A stretch of 64,000 nucleotides of DNA from Pseudomonas putida (GTDB lineage: Bacteria; Pseudomonadota; Gammaproteobacteria; Pseudomonadales; Pseudomonadaceae), in assembly GCA_041071465.1 (NCBI GenBank), contig CP163498.1, positions 3,614,001 through 3,678,000 of the forward strand, in the 5' to 3' direction. This document shows, piece by piece, positions 58,399 to 64,000 of this stretch (position 1 is its first letter; each line of letters opens with the position of its first letter). The notes under the pieces were generated by a model. That model was not told the DNA's origin and made no database searches. It saw only the letters and a list, made by a program, of their open reading frames with translations. Made by a program: the position numbers and the translations under genes.

Positions 58399-60156
58399 TC
58401 AAGCCAGTGAAGGCGTCAGGGCTTGGATTTCGCAATTAATTCTTAATATTTCCGGTACCAATTCGTTCGCTGCCAAAAACTGTTGACGTGCTACGCAACG
58501 TTCAAATGAGTGTACAAAGGCAGCCAGTAAAATCTCTTTGTTATCGACATTGGCTAGTGACTTTCGAACTGCCCTGGATTTCTTTATCCAGGGCGAAATA
58601 CATTTAAGTTCACTTTCCGTTACGGGCCAGCATGCACCAATAGGTTCTAGCGTCCACCTTCCCCATTGGCTTAGCTTTGCATGGCCACTGCGGTCAATTC
58701 TTACTGTGTCGGGCGTAATATCTGTATTCACAAACTGTAAAGGCAGTTTTTGTAAGGTGGCCTTGATCGCAGGCAGCTCAGACTTGAATGCCTTGATATT
58801 CTCGCGTGTGGAATCATCACTGGCCGCTACAGCGATCCTGTCAATCATTGCATCATTCAAACGGCCCCAGAGCAAAGGCTTCGAACGTAAGAAGCGAGAA
58901 GCAAGTGACGCAGGGGGCTCAATAGCAAGCAGACTTCCAAACAACTCTAGTTTTTTTGCTTTAACTTCCCGGAACGTAATTTGGGTCTCGCCATCCATAA
59001 GAAAAATTACGCAATGAAAGCCCTGTACCATCGTAGTGCCAGAAAATTCCAAGGTTGGGAGTTTAAGATCCCTGCATGCGGCTAAGATGGTAGCCTCTTG
59101 TAGTGCCAAATCGCGTCTTGATTTATTAAATAGTTTAACAAGATATACTCTATCATCGCTATTTTTCTCTGAACGGACAGTGACCTCGAAGGCCGCTGTG
59201 TCAGTAGTGGCTACCTGAAACCATTTGGATGATAGTACATTAATAGAGTCGTCAGTGACTTCATTTAGTGCGCTTTGAATCCAAGTATTTCTTTCCGATA
59301 GCTCCAAGGCTTTCCAAAAATCTTGGTCTTTAACTTGGTCAGGAGAAGTTAGTGCGTGCCCATGGAAGAACAGTGCATTCACCTGTATGCGATTTAGGTG
59401 CAGATAGTTAAGGTCTACTATTAAATTGCTAAGGCGCTGTAGCGTTTGTCTAACTATTAGAATTGAAACAATTGCGATCAAGGCACTGGAGTTTCCTAAG
59501 GTAAGGTACTCTCCAACGATATAGAAGAAAGTTAGCAGAAAGCCGAGCGAAGCGGCAAGATTTGACAGCTTGCTTGTATTGCTGATGGAATTGAAAATTT
59601 CAATTTTTTTATAAATGATAGATATTATAGTTGTGAAAATTATGCCATAGATCGCTAAAGTGGCAAAGAGATACGGATTGATAATTAAAAGGCCTGTGCT
59701 TGCAGCGGAAATAAATATTCCTGCTGCTAGGCTGCGAGAGTAACGTTGATACGCTTGGGCGGCAAGTTCATCTTGGTTGTTAAATAAAACAATCTTTTGG
59801 CTTTTTTGAATTAACTGTAGTGCGCCACGCTCGGAAAATTTTACGATAACATTTTCCGCCAATGCATAGAGGCCGTAAAAAAGTACAGTCGCAATACTTA
59901 GCGCTATGACCAAATTTTTGTGATCGATACTTTGCAAGTAAGATGGGAAGTAGTTCGGCGTTCTACCTGAGCCTATTATTATTATTACTTTTAGTGGTAG
60001 AAAATATGAAATAAGCAAAGATGCTTGGGATACAAGTGTCGCAGTAACCACAATCAGGGTCTGAAGTGGAACGATCCGTGTAAGTTTCAGGCCTACAGAT
60101 TTAAGCCAGAAAATAAAATTTTTTGCGTCTGCATAAAATGAAAACATATCAGACAC
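58399..60156 (-). CDS. Membrane protein joining an ABC-exporter-like transmembrane domain to a degenerate kinase-like domain
   Basis: The protein has 585 residues from a GTG with AGGAG just upstream (ATG at 60147 is an alternative). Residues of about 25-250 form about six membrane helices in the arrangement of an ABC exporter domain, but no Walker A, signature or Walker B motif follows. The C-terminal half looks like a kinase or aminoglycoside-phosphotransferase fold. It has VYLVKLFNKSRRD (possible beta-3 Lys), LALQEATILAA (helix-C Glu), VIFLMDGETQ (hinge), and PLQFVNTDITPDTVRID where HxDxxxxN would be. AKLSQWGRW follows where D(F/W)G would be. Key catalytic residues are changed, so it may be a pseudokinase. 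I know no named family with this layout. It is last in a four-gene unit with glycan genes. Confidence 0.6.
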   Translation of the reverse strand: MSDMFSFYADAKNFIFWLKSVGLKLTRIVPLQTLIVVTATLVSQASLLISYFLPLKVIIIIGSGRTPNYFPSYLQSIDHKNLVIALSIATVLFYGLYALAENVIVKFSERGALQLIQKSQKIVLFNNQDELAAQAYQRYSRSLAAGIFISAASTGLLIINPYLFATLAIYGIIFTTIISIIYKKIEIFNSISNTSKLSNLAASLGFLLTFFYIVGEYLTLGNSSALIAIVSILIVRQTLQRLSNLIVDLNYLHLNRIQVNALFFHGHALTSPDQVKDQDFWKALELSERNTWIQSALNEVTDDSINVLSSKWFQVATTDTAAFEVTVRSEKNSDDRVYLVKLFNKSRRDLALQEATILAACRDLKLPTLEFSGTTMVQGFHCVIFLMDGETQITFREVKAKKLELFGSLLAIEPPASLASRFLRSKPLLWGRLNDAMIDRIAVAASDDSTRENIKAFKSELPAIKATLQKLPLQFVNTDITPDTVRIDRSGHAKLSQWGRWTLEPIGACWPVTESELKCISPWIKKSRAVRKSLANVDNKEILLAAFVHSFERCVARQQFLAANELVPEILRINCEIQALTPSLA

Positions 60157-60230
60157 TCAGCTCCTGGACGCGTGTAAGTTTGATGGCAAGGCCGAGCTTG
60201 ATGCACGACCTTGCTAGAACCAGATTTACC

Positions 60231-60668
60231 TTAGATTTTCCACAGCAGCATCAACTGAGTGCTTTTTTCAACATTTGTGTAGGTCGCGCCAATAGGGGCT
60301 TGTCCTTTTTTCTTGTAATGCACGGAGTACACGTCTTTATCGCTATTTTTTACGATCCGAGCGTAACCGGACTTGGCGAGAGCGGCGAAGATTTCACCTT
60401 CAACAGCCATAGACTCTTGCGGCAGCTCGAAAATATACCGTTGAAAATCACCTTCTTCCTTTTTCGAAACAGTCTCACGAATGAGCTTGCCATTGAAGTT
60501 CAATACGGTACCGTCTGCAAGCGTCAGGGTTTGTTTGCTGTCGGGTCCACTTACCAAAGACTGCTTTGTTTTAGTGTCCTGATGCTGGGTAGATTCGGGA
60601 GCTTTGGTTTCTCCGCAGCCGGCAACAAAGAGAGCAACGAGAAGGGCTGGTACAATATGTTTTTTCAT
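60231..60668 (-). CDS. Small predicted lipoprotein of unknown function
   Basis: This 145-residue protein has a lipoprotein signal peptide: MKKHIVPALLVALFVAGCGE, with the lipobox VAGC at residues 15-18. The mature part has a polar Gln/Lys-rich linker and then a beta-rich domain (LTLADGTVLNFNGKLIRETV, GYARIVKNSDKDVYSVHYKK). I do not recognise the family. Residues after the Cys are Gly-Glu, with no Asp at +2, so outer-membrane sorting is likely. No clear ribosome site is visible before the ATG. It lies between a heparinase-family gene and the membrane/kinase-like gene, with gaps of 49 and 74 bases. Confidence 0.75.
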   Translation of the reverse strand: MKKHIVPALLVALFVAGCGETKAPESTQHQDTKTKQSLVSGPDSKQTLTLADGTVLNFNGKLIRETVSKKEEGDFQRYIFELPQESMAVEGEIFAALAKSGYARIVKNSDKDVYSVHYKKKGQAPIGATYTNVEKSTQLMLLWKI

Positions 60669-60717
60669 GATGTTTACGCTGTTTAGTAGTGAGGTTGGCT
60701 TTAAAGGCTGTTTTTAA

Positions 60718-62310
60718 TTATCTAAAATTTACAGTTATAATATTTTCTTCCCCTGTAGAAATCCATAGGCGACTAACATCTTCCGTTATGCCGAGATGTT
60801 TAGAGATAATGGCGCTGAACTCAGGGGCGTGTGCATTCCATCCAAGACACGTGGATGCCTCTAGGTGCTTTTCACCTGTGTCCAAGCGGACTTCAAAGCT
60901 ATCGAAGCTCAATGTAACCGAGCTGTTTTTGAATCGCATGCTGGATTTTTCTGGAATTAGAAAGTTTGAGTTGATTGGTACACCCGTAGAGCTCGAGTCT
61001 GTAATTACTATCTGTCCAGATCGAATGTTCGAAATATCAATTGAGCGCTCGACTTTTTTCCCGAACATATGGCTGGTGCCATAGAATCGTCCCGATTCAT
61101 CGATTCTTAGTGTTGGGGTGGACACTAATTTTGAGCGATCACGTTCAGCTTTAAATGGCAATATTGGTAGGCAGTGCGCGAGTGGGGATCTTACAAAGAT
61201 CCTCTTCTCATCCTTTTCGTTGTGGCTCAAAAGCCCGCCGTCTCCAAATACAAGTTTTCCATCATAGTAGAATATAATCGAGAGATCATCATCATGGCGA
61301 TGATAGTTTGAATCATGGCAGTTTTTGAAGACGAGATAGAAGTCTTTAGACGTGGAGTCTTTGCCTTTGGCAATCAGGTATCCAGAGGCCGAATAATCGT
61401 GAATGATTAGATGCTCAGAAAGGACCTCGCTTTTGCTTCTATCATCCCAACGAGTATCTCCAATCATTGGAAGTAAATCGTTGGGCATAGTAATCGCTTT
61501 TAGAAATGCCGTTGCTTTGTCGGTAAATTCTTCCGCGCGCGTTGAGATTTTTTTGTCGCCTAGGTCGCTGAGCGATAAAAGATTATTAAGTCGAGACAGC
61601 ATAAATTTTTGATAGCCTGGACTATTTTCTTTATGCACACCTTGCTCGGTGAAGGCGAAGTCAAGCTCATCAATCAAGCGTCGTTGACCAAGTTCTATAT
61701 ATTTTGGATAATTTTCTCCGAAATACATTGCGATCGTATACATTATCAGGGACTGATCAAATCCATGATTTGTATGCTTGGAGTAGTTACTGCTCTCTGC
61801 CAGCCACTTCAGATGCTTCTCAATCAGATTCAGAATATTTTTTCTAGCACTTTCGTCTGAGGGGATGAGACCTGCATGCGAAGTGAATATCGCCCAATTC
61901 ACGATATTACGCACCCGAAACGCAGCGGCATGATCGTGCCAAGCGAGTGGAGAAGCTTTATTGGACATGCTATTCGTTTGCCAGTTGTTCAGGCAATCAA
62001 GGCAGTAACTATAGTAAGTTTCTCGTTCTTCGGGTGTCTGAAGATCATAGCTTGAAATGAACCAAGTTAAGAATGGCAACGCTTGAATTTGCCACCACCA
62101 ACTACGATCTTTTCCGAACTCATTCCAGTCAAAATTACGCAGATTAATAGTCTCGCGCGCGAACCCGCGCAGCTCCACTACGTTATTTTTTGCGCAGGAC
62201 TCTAGTGTTTTTAGATCGTTACGATTATTGGTCGTAAGATTTTTTTTAATAAAATCGATCGCGCTTTTTTTAGCTAGACAAGTCAGATCGGATGGACGTT
62301 TGATAAGCAT
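60718..62310 (-). CDS. Heparinase II/III-family protein (second copy)
   Basis: This 530-residue protein has the family landmarks FDWNEFGKDRSWWWQIQALP, a toroid segment YSKHTNHGFDQSLIMYTIAM with the candidate catalytic His, GVHKENSPGYQKFMLSRLNN, and the C-terminal NYHRHDDDLSIIFYYDGKLV followed by FGDGGLL. It is clearly diverged from the protein at 56852-58351, so the two are unlikely to be a recent duplication. No signal peptide is evident. It starts 17 bases after the glycosyltransferase stop. Known family members are polysaccharide lyases or proteins needed for exopolysaccharide synthesis; the substrate here is unknown. Confidence 0.87.
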   Translation of the reverse strand: MLIKRPSDLTCLAKKSAIDFIKKNLTTNNRNDLKTLESCAKNNVVELRGFARETINLRNFDWNEFGKDRSWWWQIQALPFLTWFISSYDLQTPEERETYYSYCLDCLNNWQTNSMSNKASPLAWHDHAAAFRVRNIVNWAIFTSHAGLIPSDESARKNILNLIEKHLKWLAESSNYSKHTNHGFDQSLIMYTIAMYFGENYPKYIELGQRRLIDELDFAFTEQGVHKENSPGYQKFMLSRLNNLLSLSDLGDKKISTRAEEFTDKATAFLKAITMPNDLLPMIGDTRWDDRSKSEVLSEHLIIHDYSASGYLIAKGKDSTSKDFYLVFKNCHDSNYHRHDDDLSIIFYYDGKLVFGDGGLLSHNEKDEKRIFVRSPLAHCLPILPFKAERDRSKLVSTPTLRIDESGRFYGTSHMFGKKVERSIDISNIRSGQIVITDSSSTGVPINSNFLIPEKSSMRFKNSSVTLSFDSFEVRLDTGEKHLEASTCLGWNAHAPEFSAIISKHLGITEDVSRLWISTGEENIITVNFR

Positions 62311-62327
62311 TAACTCAGCTCATTGAA

Positions 62328-64000
62328 TTATTGAAGAATATTTTTCCATTGATTGGATACCAATTCTGGCGAATAGTTCCTCAATAACATCTCGTGCTTG
62401 ATTGTGCCGATGTTGTTTCGTTCGGATACAATCAATTTTATTGCGTCATCTAATGAGTTGATGATGTTCTCTTTAGGCCATATTTGAGAAGCACCGTTCC
62501 AGTTCCAAATAACTGGAACTGCGCCGCTAAGCATTCCCTCGCCTACTGCCATATGGAAGGATTCCGCATCAGACGGGGAAAGTACATATCCAACCATCGT
62601 CAGCCAGTCATTCACATTATCTCCAGGAGGATCAAAAATGACTTTATGTCTGAGTTTTGCGTTGCTGTTAATTTTTTGGAATAGGGCAGAGTAATAGTTA
62701 CGCTCTTCGTTGCGCTTCAAAAGCCACCCATAATCAAGAGGATGCTTTCCTTTGATGCGGAGGCAATAGCGTGAATCCTGCTCTAGAAGGACTTCCAGAA
62801 GGTCGATTGCTCGGTCCAATCTTTTGCTCTTTGGCGCTACACCGATCATGCCAAGCGTAAATGCTGCATCACCTGTTTTTTTCTTGGCGGTAAACTTAGA
62901 GTCATCCAAAATATTTGGGATAACACTGGTTTTCTCAATTGGAAATCCTTTGAGGGCACTTAGTCCAATAGTGCGAATGCTCTCGCTTACGAAAGCAATA
63001 TGGTCAATGTTTTTCCAGTTAGCTTCTGCTACATATGGAAGCTTCGATTCTTGAGCATGGAATCGCGCTACTAGCTTTTGATGTGGAAGTTTGTTGTTTG
63101 AGAACCACTTCAAATTCCCAAGACACCACTCACAGAATATGATATCTACGTCTTTAAGTAATTTCAGACTGGCCTGTTTGTCATGAAGATCGTGACCCTT
63201 CCACTGGTCCACGGTAAATTCAAAAGATCCAGACTCTTGGAGCTTTTGCTGCAAGGTGCCAAAAAATTTCAGGTCGTGTCCGGCTACCAAAACTTTGAGC
63301 TTCTTTGTGCTGGGTGGCTTGTCGGCGATAATCGCTTGGCTGGTCATTAGCCACTCATGAATCATTTTCACCCGGGCCGAGAATGTATGCCGGCTTGCTA
63401 GTGATTGAAGACGTTCAGCAGCCAGCTGCGATTTCTCGTCATCCAGCAACGCGACCTCCAGCGCCGATTCGAACTCTTCGATGCTGTTGGCAAATAGAGG
63501 ATAGTCTTTACCGAGCAGTTGCTCGTGCAAAGAATTTCGGTTCAGAATGGCGGCACAACCAGCGGCGCCATATTCAAGAATCTTCGTAGAGTACTCTACG
63601 GTGTCGTTCATGCTTTCATCGCGCCATGAAAGCCCGACCTTCGCTAGCTTTAACTCATCAAATACACCTTCGCGACTTTTGGCGCCAAGCCAGTTAAGGG
63701 CCGCAGTGTTTTCCAGTGCATGTTTCATTCGTGCACTATATTCCTTCGCCTTGGCGTCGTTATGGATTTTATCTCCAATAACAATAAATTGGCTGCCGTT
63801 GACGAGGTTGTGAACTTTTGGCCAGCTTTCAGCCATTTCCAGTGTTTTCCACTGGCTTTTGAATTTTCCCGCGTATATCGCAATACGATTTCGCTCGGAA
63901 AGCGGCTTCGATGGCACTTTAAAGTCATTGATGACAGGCGTGTAGATATCAATCTTGCTGTCATCAAGACCAGGGGCAAGCGCTTTCCATAAGGCCGCAA
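62328..64000 (-). CDS. Two-module GT4-like glycosyltransferase (partial, N-terminus off the right edge)
   Basis: The frame is open to the window edge, giving at least 557 residues, so the start is not visible. The first part is the C-terminal half of a GT-B enzyme (AIYAGKFKSQWKTLEMAESW, then STKILEYGAAGCAAILNRNS as donor site). It is followed from KKLKVLVAGHDLKFFG by a complete second GT-B module with ARFHAQESKLPYVAEANW, HIAFVSESIRTIGL, LGMIGVAPKSKRLDRAIDLL, and the donor site LSPSDAESFHMAVGEGMLSG. Two transferases in one chain could add two successive sugars. It is the first visible gene of the minus-strand unit with the heparinase, lipoprotein and membrane/kinase-like genes. Confidence 0.82.
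   Translation of the reverse strand, partial: AALWKALAPGLDDSKIDIYTPVINDFKVPSKPLSERNRIAIYAGKFKSQWKTLEMAESWPKVHNLVNGSQFIVIGDKIHNDAKAKEYSARMKHALENTAALNWLGAKSREGVFDELKLAKVGLSWRDESMNDTVEYSTKILEYGAAGCAAILNRNSLHEQLLGKDYPLFANSIEEFESALEVALLDDEKSQLAAERLQSLASRHTFSARVKMIHEWLMTSQAIIADKPPSTKKLKVLVAGHDLKFFGTLQQKLQESGSFEFTVDQWKGHDLHDKQASLKLLKDVDIIFCEWCLGNLKWFSNNKLPHQKLVARFHAQESKLPYVAEANWKNIDHIAFVSESIRTIGLSALKGFPIEKTSVIPNILDDSKFTAKKKTGDAAFTLGMIGVAPKSKRLDRAIDLLEVLLEQDSRYCLRIKGKHPLDYGWLLKRNEERNYYSALFQKINSNAKLRHKVIFDPPGDNVNDWLTMVGYVLSPSDAESFHMAVGEGMLSGAVPVIWNWNGASQIWPKENIINSLDDAIKLIVSERNNIGTIKHEMLLRNYSPELVSNQWKNILQ

Noticed and set aside
60123..60686. A 187-codon plus-strand frame opposite the lipoprotein gene
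   Set aside because: The minus strand has a clear lipobox-bearing protein in the same place. The plus frame has no start context.

Overview
The window looks like a chromosomal segment of a Pseudomonas, most likely of the P. putida group. It has about 60 percent GC and strong Shine-Dalgarno sites. The gene order is typical of the genus: an asnO-ngg-M42 peptidase osmolyte cluster, mnmC, fumC, bolA, yciK-mupP-ubiG, mtnA, gyrA, serC-pheA-(tyrA-aroA)-cmk-rpsA-ihfB, then wzz and an O-antigen locus ending in wbpM. Copies of a REP-type repeat with the core TGTAGGAGCGGCC also fit. The species assignment is inference from gene order and repeats.

Layout. 1-4400 (minus strand) encodes synthesis of the dipeptide osmolyte N-acetylglutaminylglutamine amide. 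4510-15190 holds housekeeping genes: tRNA modification (mnmC, trhO), polyphosphate:AMP phosphotransfer, fumarase, BolA, a DsbA-like oxidoreductase and an ABC exporter. 15300-18600 has a membrane GGDEF/EAL protein and a TenA-like protein. 18700-20840 is the yciK-mupP-ubiG operon. 20950-34160 carries mtnA, gyrA and the serine/aromatic amino acid/translation block, with a membrane acyltransferase between rpsA and ihfB.

34260-54280 is a surface polysaccharide locus. A JUMPstart-like element precedes wzz. Next come an RmlC-FdtA fusion, an acetyltransferase and an aminotransferase (a dTDP-3-acetamido-3,6-dideoxyhexose branch), a Wzx flippase, a Wzy-like polymerase, several glycosyltransferases, wbpV-, wbpL- and wbpM-like genes (a UDP-N-acetyl-6-deoxyhexosamine initiating sugar), and rmlB-rmlD-rmlA. 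No stand-alone rmlC is present, so the fusion probably serves both the rhamnose and the 3-amino-sugar branches.

54400-55230 is a decayed IS5-family transposase. Beyond it, 55400-64000 is clearly AT-rich and probably acquired. It holds an acyltransferase and a heparinase II/III protein on the plus strand. Converging on them is a four-gene minus-strand unit: a two-module glycosyltransferase (cut by the window edge), a second heparinase II/III protein, a lipoprotein, and a membrane protein joining an ABC-exporter-like transmembrane domain to a degenerate kinase-like domain. This last unit is the best candidate for an undescribed polysaccharide system.

Five otherwise well conserved genes (asnO, the TenA-like gene, tyrA-aroA, rpsA, rmlD) each carry a single 1-2 base deletion, four of them in short G or C runs. 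Because rpsA and aroA should be indispensable, base-level sequencing or assembly error is the likeliest cause.
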